Shown: piece by piece, positions 1 through 11,230 of the stretch
Position numbering within the stretch: the stretch's first letter is position 1
Layout: the number at the start of each line of letters is the position of its first letter
Source: Eutreptiella sp. 'Long Island Sound 2002'
Lineage: Eukaryota > Euglenozoa > Euglenophyceae > Eutreptiales > Eutreptiaceae
Assembly: GCA_964036045.1 (NCBI GenBank)
Contig: OZ038382.1
Location: 86,723,795 to 86,787,794, forward strand
Direction: 5' to 3'
DNA: 64,000 bases
Translations under genes and position numbers: made by a program
The notes under the pieces: generated by a model
What the model was told of the DNA's origin: nothing
The model's database searches: none
Seen by the model: only the letters and a program-made list of their open reading frames with translations

Positions 1-117
1 CTTCTTTTCACTTGGGATGCTAAAGGAAATATAAAAGTTCTTATACTTTTTTGCATAAAAGGGTGAGTGTGCACATGTGCAATGAACCCATGTGCTCACT
101 TGCAACAGAGGGTCACC

Positions 118-621
118 CTACCCCGCTGCAAATTGTTTAACTGACTGGCAATAGTAAAAGATCTCAGGGTCACCGAAGAAGGCTTTTTGGCGCCAAAGCT
201 TGTGAAATGCAGTGAATTGCGGAAGTAATTTGTGCACCCCCTCCCAAACATACGGCCCCTGAGGGCTAACAACATCAGGCATATAATACTTGACCACCTC
301 GATCATTTGATCATGCAACAGGAGGTTTGCCATAAAAGCAAGCGCTATGATTAGATTGAAAGTACGCTCCTTTGCCCTTCTAGGGGCTATGCGCTCGCTG
401 TGGGGAATGCCTTTGCAAGGTTCCTTGACATCATTCACTACTGCATCCAATGCTCGCATACCTGCATGCATTGCCCTACTGTGGAGCTCCTTTCTAAGTC
501 TTTTCACCAAAATGCAAAGAAACCAGCTTGTGGCATGCCTCTCGTGCCCCTTTCTTCTATTTCCAGGGATGCGACGCAAATAGACCTCCCACCTCACACC
601 ATCCATGCTGCCCGTGAACAA
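118..621 (-). CDS. hypothetical 167-aa ORF, unrecognised
   Basis: This is an open frame of 167 codons whose amino-acid composition looks protein-like (mixed charged and hydrophobic residues, no simple repeats). It contains a basic N-terminal half with Arg/Lys clusters and a C-terminal half rich in aromatic residues (Trp, Tyr, Phe). I recognise no domain, signal peptide or membrane segment. The ATG is simply the first in the frame. Downstream on the other strand lies a decayed gypsy element, so it could be a remnant of another transposon or of a host gene. I cannot tell which, and expression is unknown. Confidence 0.25.
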   Translation of the reverse strand: MFTGSMDGVRWEVYLRRIPGNRRKGHERHATSWFLCILVKRLRKELHSRAMHAGMRALDAVVNDVKEPCKGIPHSERIAPRRAKERTFNLIIALAFMANLLLHDQMIEVVKYYMPDVVSPQGPYVWEGVHKLLPQFTAFHKLWRQKAFFGDPEIFYYCQSVKQFAAG

Positions 622-1170
622 CAGCAGCCTTTGGTCATTATCACAAACCCAGCATTTGCTATGGTTTTGATTAGCAGCAGCACAGCGAGAGCGTTAACGC
701 GCGATTGCGCACTACAGTCTGCGAATACACATGAAACATCGAGATGCCAGCTGCTGTGAACGATATTGGTATGATATTTCGATATCTTTGAACAAGGTTT
801 TTGTCTTCGAATTGTGGATTGGAGTCAATTTGGTGCCCCGCTTAAAGATCCCGCGCAAGTTTTTGTCGCATTTTGGGACTTTCGGGAGACAGGACAGTTC
901 CTAAGTCAAACCACAACAAGTGGTAGCCAGTTAGGTGGCGGGGGATCATTATCGTCGACCTCTACGTTACAATCTTGGACACCGTCTTTGATTATTTCAA
1001 CTTCAATTACCTTCTAAATGGAGAGAGCTTTTGATGACGCTGCTATGCTGCACTTTTTTCGAGATTGTCTGTTTCGATCTGACTCACCGTTGCACCAAGA
1101 GTTCTGGGGTTCGCTAGAAACACTCATCTCTGAAGGCATCACAAGTTGAGAGAGTGAGTGGCTCTCCTGC
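622..1170 (+). other. leader of F1 gypsy copy A, with a possible primer binding site
   Basis: No convincing gene lies here. A TGGTGCCCCG string at 831-840 has the form of an LTR-retrotransposon primer binding site (TGG start, complementary to a CCA-ended tRNA), and a CA dinucleotide lies a few bases upstream, where an LTR end is expected. Gag-like coding begins about 330 bp downstream, a normal spacing. I could not find a matching second LTR, so the PBS call is tentative. Confidence 0.3.
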
Positions 1171-2760
1171 ATGTCTCACGATTTTCGCAGTTTACAATCC
1201 GGCGTCAGCGAAGTCCAAGCCAAGCACGTCGAATTGGAACAACGAATCAATGCCTTGCAGATATCAGCAGCGAACGCTACCACGGCAACTGAGCACAGAA
1301 TCAACGGCTTACAATCGTTGACGGGGAACTCCACACGAGCAGCAGCGAGTGAACTGCAACGACTGGAAGATGAATTTTCGAGGTGCTACGTTCTTTTCAA
1401 CGAGTTTGCGAATTTTACGAGCCAGCAGCAGTCTCTGAGCCCACAGCAGCCTTCCAATCAAGAGCTGCTGTTCCAGCACTCCCAGCTTCCAGTGCAACAA
1501 AAGCACCCACAACCACCCTCTTCGAGTTATCCACAACATACACCTTTGAACAACCAGGTGCCACAGCATTTTCCACCGCAACAACCACCTCTACAAGAAC
1601 CTCCCTTTGATCCATCCATGAACCAGATGAATCCGATGAATCCCATGTACTCTCGTGCTCCACCATTCGAAATCTTGAGTCGCCAAGTGGAATGTCTACG
1701 CAAGTTGGTTCGATTATTTTCTGGCAAGCCAGGTTCAGGGTAATTTCGAACTTGGAAGGAGGAGCTGAATTGAGCTTTCATCCTATCAGACATCAATTCA
1801 CCACTAGATCAAGTCACTGCCCTGCCGTTCCTCCTCGAAGGCGACGCTATCGACTATTATCACAGCTTGATGAAACAGGTAAAAGATGATTGGTTTGAGC
1901 TGATGCGTGTGTTGGGTCAGCGCTTCCATTTTCTATCCCATGAACCAGTATACGTGTCGAGAATGTTGACCTGAGAGAAAGCGACTTTCCTCAACATGTT
2001 CATTCATTCATTCATTCATTCATTCTGTCCTGGCTTATATCCACGCCTCGGCAAGTCCGCCGGTGTTCAGGAACAGCAAAAAATGGTAACATACCGAGGG
2101 CGTAGCCGTATCGTAGGACTACGTCAAGGAGTTTTGAGCCTGCGTCATCAAGTCGATGGTCAACACCAGTGACCTCCAGACAAGCTACCTCGTTAACTCC
2201 CGATTCGTTGTCGGGATGTCGAACGACGCAGTACGTCGACAATACATCGTTGAAGTTCGATCAAAATGGCGTTCAGGGACACCATTTGGCTTTGACACGT
2301 TTGTGGAGACCATTGCCGAAGCTTACATGGCAGCCGGTCATGACGGTTGCGCTAACTTCGACTTGAACAATGTTTCCTTCCCATCCCATGCCAACGCCAC
2401 ACATCAGCCCCATGCCAACTCCGAGTGCAGCTCCAATGCCGTCGACCGTGCCCGAGCTGATGAACCTTGATACAATCAGCTCTGAGTAGACCTGCGTGCA
2501 TACATTGGAGATCGTCTAAATGGTCGATCGAATCCTCATAAAAATTGAGAAACCAGACGTTGCTACAATTGCGGCGGGCAAGGACACTGCGCCTGCGATT
2601 GCCAGCAGAATCCACCACCATCTCGAGAGAGAGAGAATCGAGAGTCCAGGTGAAGCACGCCTGGAAGATATCAGAGTCGAGACAGTAAAGAACGATTTCG
2701 ATCACGCTTCAAGCGTAGGAAGCGGCGCACGACGGCCTAAGAAGCATTTTTGAAGACCTG
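1171..2760 (+). pseudogene. gag: decayed gag of Ty3/gypsy family F1 (copy A), with CCHC zinc knuckle
   Basis: The first 190 codons (1171-1743) are open: an N-terminal heptad-like coiled coil, then a Gln/Pro-rich linker. The frame then shifts. Around 1810-1930 another frame reads like a retrotransposon capsid (a LEGDAIDYYHSL-type segment followed by WFELMRVLGQRF), ending at a stop near 1971. A CCHC nucleocapsid knuckle (C-X2-C-X4-H-X4-C) is encoded at 2561-2602, reading CYNCGGQGHCACDC. Order and spacing fit gag of a Ty3/gypsy element. The protease-RT fragment that follows belongs to the same element. Several frameshifts and stops mean it is not functional. An ATTC tetranucleotide run at about 2001-2023 sits inside it. 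Confidence 0.7.
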
Positions 2761-2821
2761 GCGGCGGACATCCTCGAGAAGGATTGCATTTCACCATCAC
2801 TATCGACAGACCCAAAAAGAA

Positions 2822-3830
2822 TTCAACACTTTGAAGTGTCAACGTCGAAAGACCTGAACCTGAACATGCCACTCTGTTCACGGTTTGAGGGCGCCTTTCT
2901 AGGCGTCCGACGACTCTTTTGACTCCAGCGTGGAATTGTTCTTCGACTGTGGAGCGACGGGTGACTTCAGGTCGATGCAGACGGCTAAGCGGTAGCAATT
3001 TCCCCTCTACAAACTCACAAACCCAGGAGACGCCGTAACAGCCTAAGGTGTCCCAGTCGAAGTACGATACCACACGAGAGCTTATGTTCGAATTCGGTAG
3101 TTCGTATTTCGACACCACTTAAAGGTTTTGGAGATTCTGCCGGCTTTGGTGCTTGGGTTACCATGGCTTGGAAGCTATAACCCGACTGTCGACTGGAAGG
3201 AGCGGTATGCAGACGTACAACACGGATCGACTTCATACCGATTGTGCTTCGATGAATCCAGGGATTTCACCCTGTTACAGTTCCAGGCAGCTCCAAAGTT
3301 CGACCTCCTTCTGACACTTTCATTTAGTACCCGGACAGTAAGCCCAGCTGGAAGCCCTGCACCATATCCCAAAGAACACACTGACCCACGCTCGTCGACA
3401 CGTGCCAAGAGCGATGCTGACACACTCGATGAGTCCTAAAACGGAGGATGGTATCACCCATGAGGAGTGCAGCGACATGAAAATCAAGTACATCCCGTTG
3501 CCGAAGCTTAAGCGGGACATCCGTCAAGCTGATCTCACCGGTGATCAAGTGTTTCTGTGCTGCATGCCCCGACCCGCAGTGCCGGTTGATCAAATGCACA
3601 ACATGACAAATAAGAGCGATAATGCCGGGCTTGATCCAGTTCGACGCAAGTTCCCTATTCGAATACACGAATGGGCAGGTCTCTACGACCGCATCGACTT
3701 GGAAGAGACCATTGAATAGGCCTCGACACTGATGACAACCCTCCGTCGGTACACCCTTACAAAATGGACCTGAACCAACTGCATGAGCTTCGACAACAAC
3801 TGGACAAGCTGCACCGATCAACCCAAAACC
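2822..3830 (+). pseudogene. pol: decayed protease and start of RT, gypsy family F1 copy A
   Basis: A retropepsin-like active-site segment is encoded near 2935-2990 (FDCGATGDF, where D-C-G-A-T replaces the usual D-S/T-G-A). The stretch 3128-3715 reads as the protease-RT connector in shifting frames, and from about 3764 the peptide MDLNQLHELRQQLDKLH begins, which is the usual entry to gypsy RT. It stops where the CA-rich low-complexity tract begins at about 3830, so the rest of pol is missing. Two closely related copies lie at 8900-10034 and 12618-13749. Unlike those copies, this one keeps the catalytic Asp. Multiple stops make it a pseudogene. Confidence 0.72.
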
Positions 3831-4039
3831 CTACCCGAAACACAAACCGGAACCCAAACGACAACACCACCCGCCGCAACAGCACCACAACCACCACCAC
3901 CAACAACAACACCAACACAACTCCACACAGCCCCCAACACCACAAGAGCTACAACGGCAGCACAAGCGACCCTGCCCCAACCCAAACCCTAACCCAAACC
4001 AGGACCCCCCAGCCACCACATCCCGAGCCCCCCTCCCCC

Positions 4040-4760
4040 AAGCGGCCGCCGCCACCAGAGAGGCGGCCACCCAGCACGACCCCGTCCAAACCCTCGTCAA
4101 CATCCCCGTCTCCAAGCGCCCCATCATCCACCCCCCACAAACTACCACCGCCGCCGGCCAGACCGACCCGGGGACGTGGGATCCCTCAGCCTCGGTCACC
4201 GTTAAGCCCGCCCCCCAACCTGCCCCCACTACTCACCAAGCAGACGGCCCCAGGGGCTGCAAACGATGCCCGACCCCCCAGCCCGACCGGGGGAACAGGA
4301 ATATCCAGAAAGAATTCCTAGGGCCATACCCGCAGCACCATCACCACCACTACCAGGGCCACCGCCACCAACGCCCCCACCACCACCACCACCAACACCA
4401 CCACCACCAGTACCACTGCCCACCAGCCTACCCCATCGGGCCACGACCCCCCGTGCACGAGCAGCACCAGCGCATGGGATGGCAGCACCCGGGCGCTCCA
4501 GCCCCATACCCCGCCTACCACCAGGGGCCACCCAGCCCGTACCAAGAACCGTATCCGCCCGGCCACCACGTCCATGCCGAAGGGGCCCCCCGGGCCCAAC
4601 CCCACCCGGGACAGTCACTGGACCCGTACCACCAGCCGCCACCGCCGCCGCACCCCTACGCGGCAGATACATGGATGGTGGGGGACCCCCCCCCCCCCCC
4701 CCCCCGAGTACCAGGCGGCAGGAAGTGAGGCCTTCAGGACCCGCAGACGCCTCCTGACTG
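4040..4760 (+). other. coding-like His/Pro/Tyr-rich frame inside the C-rich tract
   Basis: One frame stays open through here and reads less like pure repeat than its neighbours. It begins with a segment containing LVNIPVSKRPIIHP, continues through a CKRC-type Cys pair and a His-rich block, then a stretch in which Tyr recurs among Pro, His and Gly (part of it is the 91-codon frame at 4453-4728). Downstream the reading becomes Arg/Ser-rich. It may be a remnant of a low-complexity protein or of a retroelement ORF. No domain is recognised and the frame is not continuous across the poly-C run near 4690. Confidence 0.25.
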
Positions 4761-4846
4761 GCTAGGCGCGCCCCGCGACGAAGCCCGGTCCCGCAAACGG
4801 CGGCGCTCCCGCTCCCCCCCCACACGGCGCACCCAAACCCGGCGCT

Positions 4847-5340
4847 CAGTCTCCCCACAGCGCCACCGCGCCTCAGCTGCTCACTCGCGCCGCTCCCGCT
4901 ACCTTAGGCGCCACCACGACCCCCCAGAGCCCCGCTCCTGCCGCTCCCACTCCCCCGGATGCCGCCACGCATGCCATCGTTGTCCCATGTCCACATCCCC
5001 CTCCCCCCGCGAGCAGCACTGTGCGTCCCTTTCCCCGCGCCGCACGTACGCATCCTCCATTCCCAGCCCCAGCCACCGCCGCTGCCGCTCCCCCGGGCGC
5101 CGCCACGCAAGCCACCGCCGTCCCATGTCCGCGTCCCCCTCCCCCCGCGAGCATCATCGAGCTTCCCGTTTTCCGCGCCGCTCGTACGCATCCTCCACCC
5201 CAACCTCCGGCCACCGCTGCTCCCGCTCCCCCGGGCGCCGCAACGCCCGCCACCGCCGTTCAATTTCCACGTCTTCCTCCCCCCACGAGCCCCACTGAGC
5301 TTCCCGCTGTCCCCACCACCCGTACGCATCCCCCACCCCC
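4847..5340 (+). repeat. 138 bp tandem repeat encoding an Arg/Ser-rich frame
   Basis: A degenerate tandem repeat of period about 138 bp, aligned by the recurring CCATGTCC(A/G)C(A/G)TCCCCCTCC block at about 4985 and 5123 and its diverged version at 5261, with an older copy before it. The period is 46 codons, so it can expand without breaking frame. One plus frame translates to RS/SP-rich sequence (SRKRRRSRSPP at about 4790, then SPR and SPGRR motifs), resembling an RS domain. Whether this was ever a gene is uncertain. Confidence 0.5.
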
Positions 5341-7719
5341 AGCCCCCACCACCGCCGCTCCAGGACCTCGAGCTCGAGGCCCTCCCCCCCCCAGGCCCCC
5401 GCCCACCTCGCCTGGTGGTCTGCCCCCGCCTTGCGGGAGCTCCGCTGCTGGGTCCAGAGGGCCGGGGGAGCTGGAAGGCGAGAAGGGGTGCACATGGTGC
5501 ACACATTCGAGGAGATCCGCACCTGCACCCCTGCCAACCCCTGGAGGCCGTAATGCGGCAGGCGGCATGAGAAGCCCTCTTCCGGGACGCGGCCCATGGC
5601 CTCCGCCCCCCCTGCACCCCCAAAACCCTCTGCTGGTGGCTCCAGACCACCCGGCCCCAGACATGGGCCATCGGCGCCCCACAGGCCCCCCGCCCAGCCC
5701 ACCACCACCACACCGGGAAGGCAAAGGGCACAGGCAAGGGGAGGGCACGGGACGGGAAGGGACACCCCGGAAAGGGGGCGAGGAGGGGCCCAAAGTAAGA
5801 GGCAGGCGCGCACAGGGACAGGGCACCGGGGGCGACACGACACGGGAGCAGGAAACCACCAACAGGCCAGGGAGGGGAAGGACCAGGGACCGTGGCGCAG
5901 AGAGAGAGGACGCAACGCCGGGCACCAGGGCGCATACACAGGAAGGGCATGCCACAACGGAGAGACCAGCACCGCTCCACCCCCAGCGGACACCGCGCGA
6001 CCCCCGGAGGCCCATGCCCGCCAACACACGCCGCCGAAGCACGGACCTGACGCCGTACGGACCGCACTGGCTCACGCCCACCGGCCACCGGAACCCGCAC
6101 AGGGGAGGGAGGGCACAGCCACACGGGTAGAAGGGGCTACACCCACCGAGGGGGCCGCCAATAATACCGCCGCGCAGCCCAACACCACACCCCTACCGCC
6201 AAGCGACGACCCCGGCCACGGCAAGGGCCACCACACAGGCACCAGAAGAGGAAGAGGACGCGGCCGCAGCACCCAGGGCTAGAGGCAAGGACCCCCCGAG
6301 GACACGGGACCAAAGCACAGGCCCCCAGGGAGGGCAACCCCGCAGACACCTACGTGACCCAGCGGCACTCCCGGACCCCCGCAGCACGAATCCAGCGAGC
6401 CACCCCACACCTAACCGCACCCCTCAGCCACCAGGCAGCCACAAAACCCCGACCCGCGTCCCGCACCACGACACGGGCCAGTCTAACCACCACCGACCCC
6501 ACCCCACGTCCCCACCACGGCACAAGACGAGGCAACACGGCACACCGCACCGCAGGGCACCGCCGTGCAACGCACCACGACAAGGCACCCCAAGACACGA
6601 CACACCACAACACGACGCGGCGCGACGCAGCGGAGCGCGGCACACCACGGCACCACAAGGCTCAACACGGCGCGACAAAGCAGGGCGCACCACAACAAAG
6701 CACGGACCAGCACAACGCACCACGGCGAAACACGGCACGACAGACCACGGCGCAACAAAGCACACCACAACACCAAAGCAAGGGACACTAACCGATAGTC
6801 TAACCCGAGCAAGCCGCCGCACACCCTGGAGGACGCCGCACCAGCCCGCTGCACACCGGCAAGGGGCTACTGCACGCCGAGCAACGACGGCGGCGGCCCG
6901 CCCACACAAACCGCCACCAGAAAGTTAAAGCCGGCACCGCGGAGGCGAATGGGCACAGAGAACCCCGGCCCCACGAAGCCAGGGCCTCACAAAACCGCCT
7001 GGCGCAACCGCCCAGCTGGCAGAGCCAGAACCTAACCCGACAGGAAGGGCCACCGAGCCAAGCGTGTACATAACCCACCTGACACATGGGGCCGGAGTAA
7101 GGCCCAGCAAAATGCAAGCACCAACAGCAACCTGGATAACCACACCGAATGCCGACCAGTGCGTCCACCAGCCCAGGGAAGGCAGAGGAAGGACAGGCAG
7201 ACCCCCGCCCCCAAAAAAAGGGGCGGGGGGAAGGAGGTAGGCCCTCACCCACGAAGCCGCCAACCCACACCACAAGACGGCACCGAAGACGGCACCCACG
7301 GGGCCCCCCGAAGGAACACCGGAGGACCACCCAGCCAAAACCGGCGACACCCAACCGAGAACAGCGGCCCACCAGAAGAAAGGACACCCCGCACACGCCA
7401 ACAGACACCTCGCTGGGGCGGAGACGGGCAAAAAAAAAAGAAAAAAACTCGAAGACGCAGCCCGAACGAGAGGGGAAGGGGGGACGGAGACCACGAGACC
7501 CAAGACCGGGACAGCCAGCGACAAACACCAAAAAGCCACGAGGCGACAGGGCTGAAAATCACATCCCTCCCCGCAGCCCAAAAAAACATAAAAAAAGGGG
7601 AGGGGGGGGGGGAAACCCCACCCAGGGCAACTCCGGCACACCCCCACGCCACAGGCGGCCCCCCCAGAAGGTAAGGGGAAACGGACGCGGCGCACACAAG
7701 TGGCCATGCGCCCCAGCAC

Positions 7720-8390
7720 CCAAGCCAGGAAGAAACCGGGGAGCAGACAAAACCCAAACCCACCCACACACACACCACCCCGCCAGGAATGGGGGGGTAG
7801 AAGCGGGGCACACGCACCAACACACACACACCCCAACGCCCCAACCAGGAGTGGCGGGGCACAGCCCAAACCCGAGCCCAAGCACACACGCGCACACCGC
7901 ACGCCCCAGCCAAGAGGGGCGGGGTACAAGCAGGGCGCGCACAGAAAAACACACACGCCCCAACACCCCAGCCAGAAGTGGCGAGGCGCGGCTGCAACCC
8001 AAGCTCAAGCACACACCCCCGCACCGCACCCCCAGCCAGGAGGGATAGGGGACCAGGCGGGACGCGCACACAAGCACAGACACACCCCACCACCTCAGCC
8101 AGGAGTGGCGGGGCGCAGCTGAAACCCGAGCCCAAGCACACACACCCACACCGCACACCCAAGCCGGGAACGGCAGGGTACAGGCGGAGCGCACACACAA
8201 CCACGCACGCCCCAAAACCCCAGCCAAGAATGCTGGGGTGCAAGCCAAAACCCAAGCCCAACCGCATACACCACAAACCCTAGCTGGGAATGGAGGGGCC
8301 AAACCACAACCTGTACCCAAACATTCCCACCTAAGACCCCAGCCAGGGTTGGCGGGGTTACGGAAACCCGAGCCCAAGCACAACCCGGAC
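7720..8390. repeat. about 126 bp dimeric minisatellite (unit 1)
   Basis: An array of two alternating half-units of about 62-65 bp, one carrying CCAGGAGTGGCGGGGC and the other CCAAGAGGGGCGGGGT, each followed by CA-rich sequence. The first half-unit recurs at about 7843, 7971, 8099, 8223 and 8345, giving a higher-order period of 122-128 bp. Its minus-strand translation yields repetitive Gly/Trp/Cys peptides that should not be taken for genes. Confidence 0.75.
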
Positions 8391-8899
8391 CCAAACACAA
8401 ACGCCAGACAACAGTAGGAAACCCAGTGTCCATAGCCCGCGCACTGAGGCAGCCTGTGCCATGCAGGTGACCCGGCCAAACGAGATCCAGAGACCGGGGG
8501 TAAGGCTGCATCCTAAGGCCTGCGCTGCTTGGGGACTCGAGGCGGAGCGTGCGACACCCAAGCGCCTTGGAACCCCAGTACGAAGAACATGCATGCATGC
8601 CTTGGGAACAGGATACACCAGGAAGTCCGGTGAACCTCCAGGGTTCCGCCCAAAGGAGGGGATGTGCGCAAGCACGGATGCACACCCTCCTGTCGAGACA
8701 AGTGCGTCACGCTGGCGGCGATCAGCCCTCCCGTTGTTTCCCCGGGCTGCTTTGTCGGGGGCCACCAGTCAGGTCTAGCGGGATGTAAGCCGCCTCCCCT
8801 CTTCATGCACGGAGCCTCTTCCTGTCCGTCACAGGGCCGACGCCAGGGGGAACCATGGCGCGCCTCTCCACGACCGAGTGCACCTACCTACCTACCTAC

Positions 8900-10034
8900 T
8901 TCAACACTTGGAAGCGTCAACGTCGAAAGAACTGAACCTGAACTTGCGACTCTGTTCACGGTTCGAGGGCGCCTTTGTGGGCGTCCGACGACTCTTTTGA
9001 CTCCAGTGTGGATTTGGTCTTCAACTGTGGAGCGACAAGTGACTTCAGGTCGATGCAGACAGCTAAGAGGTAGCAACTTCCCCTCTACAAACTCACACAC
9101 CCGGGACACGTCGTAGCGGCCTAAGGTGTCCAAGTCGAAGTATGATACCACACGAGGGCTGTTCAAATTGGGGAGTTCGTATTTCAACACCACTTAAAGG
9201 TTTTGGACATTCCACCGGCTGTGGTGCTCTGGTTACCATGGCTTGGAAGCTACAACCCGACTGTCGACTGGAAGGAGCGGTATGCAGACGTACAACACGG
9301 ATCGACTTCATACCAATTGCCCTCCGATGAGTCCAGGGATTCCACCCTGTTACACTTCCAGGCAGCTCCGAAGTTGGAAGTCCTTGTGACACTTTCATCT
9401 AGTACCTCAAAAGTAAGCCCAGCTGGAAGCCCTGCACCGTCTGCCAAAGAACACACTGACCTACGCTTGTCGACACGTGCCAACAGCGATGCTGAGGCAC
9501 TCGATGAGTCCGAAACGGAAGATGGTATCACCCATGAGGAATGCAGCGACATGAAAATCGAGTACATCCCGTTGCCCAAGCCTAAGCCGGAGATCCGTCG
9601 AGCTGATATCACCGGTGATCAAGTGTTTCTGTGCTGCATGCCTCGACACGCAGTACCGGTCGATCAAATGCACAACATGACAGATAAGAGCGTCAATGAT
9701 GGGCTTGACCCAGTTCGACGCAAGGTGCCTAGTCGAATGCACGAATAAGCAGGTCTCTACGACCGGGAACGAGCAGAGTTCGGAGATTTGCCTCTGCATC
9801 GACTTGGAAGAGACCATCGTATACGCCTCAACACTGAAAGCAGCCCTCCGTGGGTACATCCTTACAAAATGGACCCGAACCAATTGCAGGAGCTTCGACA
9901 ACAACTGGCCAAGCTGCACCAATCTGGCAGAATTCGACCATCCGCATGTCCATTTGGAGCGGGTTGCCTGCTGGTGACAAGAGCAAATGGTAAATGAAGT
10001 ATGTGCGTCTACTACCGAGCCTTGAATACCCGAA
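8900..10034 (+). pseudogene. pol: gypsy family F1 protease and RT start, copy B
   Basis: Homologous to 2822-3830. The protease active site now reads FNCGATSDF, so the catalytic Asp is Asn. The connector (9203-9748) is open over 181 codons. RT begins at about 9868 with MDPNQLQELRQQLAKLH and continues through RIRPSACPFGAGCLLV and RANGK, where a TGA replaces the usual Trp codon, then CVYYRALN, where Tyr replaces the usual Asp. It ends where repeat R1 begins. It starts abruptly beside a CCTA run. With these changes it cannot encode an active protease or RT. Confidence 0.75.
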
Positions 10035-10776
10035 GTAAGAGGAGGTCACTACCTTGTCTTTCTTGGGGTACTTGAACCAGGCCAAGCCCCCCCTAAAACA
10101 TTTTGTTGATGTTCAGACTAACACTTCATCATTTTTATCACTCTTTGGAAGCTCGAAGTAGACTTCCTCAAAGTAACTAGGGTTATAACCCTAGGCCCCC
10201 ATGAAGATCACCCCTACCACTCAAGTGAGCGGAGGAATCTTCCTTCATGGAGGTAATACCGAAACAAAGTAGGGACTTGTTGCCTAGGGCCTTGTAGGTT
10301 AAGCCTAGTAGTTCCCCATCTCAAAACCCCTATACTCAATTGTTTCTACCACTTATTGTGGTTCTACGTTTTACCTAACTCTGAATACAGTTGATTGGCC
10401 ATGCTGGCCAAGCCATATCCTGTGTCTGGCCTAAATCCTTTGCCCCAGATTCCTAACCAACTCCATGGTGTCCAAAAGACTACACATGAAGTGCTTGGAA
10501 CTATCTTGGGGACCTGAGTCATGTCAGTGTTCACATAAAATCATCTATTTTGTTTGTAAGCCATTCGAGTGTTGTATTTAGATCTACATTTGTCTATCTG
10601 CAGCCCCTCTTTGTTACCCATGTTTTAATTGTGGAAGGACTTATCCTGACTTGATTGATCCGGTGCCTGGACTTGCTCTACTTTCACTTTGTGTGGCCTT
10701 CATTTTGACTTTGAAAAAAAAGGCAAGGCCTTTGTAAAACAAATACAAGGAACAAGCACAAGTGTGAGCAAACCAG
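10035..10776. repeat. repeat R1, copy in unit 1 (742 bp, intron-like edges)
   Basis: A non-coding 742 bp block present three times in the window (also 13750-14491 and 58553-59298). It starts GTAAGAGG and ends GCAAACCAG, so it has GT...AG borders. It lies directly after the RT peptide YRALNT of F1 copy B. After its end the three copies lose similarity to each other within a few bases. It contains no ORF of note and no polypyrimidine tract near its 3' edge. It could be an old intron, an introner-like insertion, a solo LTR or another mobile sequence. Confidence 0.6.
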
Positions 10777-11230
10777 AAACCTCTTCTGGTATCAGAGGAA
10801 GGCCCTAGAAGACCATAGGTAGGTAGGTAGGTCAACTCGGGACTCAGGATGCCCCGCAGGGGGGTCTTACCAGGGGGCTTTTGCTCACCCACCCACGGCC
10901 CTACTGCACGTGCCCCAACAAAGTGTCCCCCCCACGTGGGGAAAAGTCGCGGTCGCCGCGAGCATTACCCTACCGCGGGTTCTGCCCAGAAAGGTAACCC
11001 ATGTTCGACCAAAGTCGCACATTCCTCTCCTTCGGGCGGATGATACGTGGGGGAGGGTCCCATCGCACATCCTCAGCAACCTCCGGATTCTGGGGCCCAG
11101 GGGCCCGGAGCCAGGCCAAAGGCCCTGTCCTGCAGGCACCCCCACCTGGGTTGGTTCTCAGTAGGCGTGAGGCGACTTGAAGAAGCACGTGCTACCGGAC
11201 TCGCATGCCGTACGCATGCGGACTCGCATG
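10777..11230. other. GC-rich tail of unit 1, no gene seen
   Basis: Begins with a short unique stretch, then a (TAGG)4 run at about 10818-10832, which mirrors the (CCTA)4 run at about 8882-8900 in front of the F1 fragment, so that fragment plus R1 sit between inverted tetranucleotide runs. The rest is GC-rich with no recognisable coding signal. Confidence 0.4.

Larger units (their letters stand above)
3831..7510. repeat. long C-rich, strand-asymmetric low-complexity tract
   Basis: About 3.7 kb in which the plus strand is strongly enriched in C over G, starting with CA/CCA-rich microsatellite-like DNA, passing a run of about 18 C at roughly 4687-4705, and including an almost T-free AC/CG-rich stretch at about 6440-6790. 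Stop codons are rare, so long overlapping ORFs appear in several frames (for example 4904-6124 minus and 5021-6130 plus). I treat these as composition artefacts apart from the two sub-regions listed separately. It probably arose by simple-sequence expansion, possibly of a Pro/Arg-rich coding region. Confidence 0.6.
7512..11230. repeat. unit 1 of a 3.7 kb tandem duplication
   Basis: This segment and 11231-14925 are homologous over their whole length in direct orientation, with a constant offset of 3715-3719 bp. In order each holds an A/G-rich start, a dimeric minisatellite, about 500 bp of unclassified sequence, an F1 gypsy protease/RT fragment bounded by CCTA and TAGG runs, the R1 repeat, and a GC-rich tail. 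At the junction the motif ACTCGCATGC occurs twice within 30 bp, which suggests unequal exchange or replication slippage at short homology. Point differences are scattered, so the duplication is not very recent. Confidence 0.85.

Noticed and set aside
4904-6124. 406-codon minus-strand ORF and the overlapping 369-codon plus ORF at 5021-6130
   Set aside because: Both arise because the C-rich tract has almost no stop codons in any frame; composition is Pro/Arg/Gly or Cys/Trp-biased with no domain, and the two overlap fully.
7245-8479. Long minus-strand Gly/Trp/Cys-rich ORFs (343 and 306 codons)
   Set aside because: They are translations of the 126 bp minisatellite; the peptide repeats with the DNA period and recurs in unit 2.
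10815-10835. TAGG/CCTA runs as telomeric repeats
   Set aside because: Only about four tetranucleotide units, internal, in both orientations around the F1 fragment; this is a microsatellite, not a telomere.
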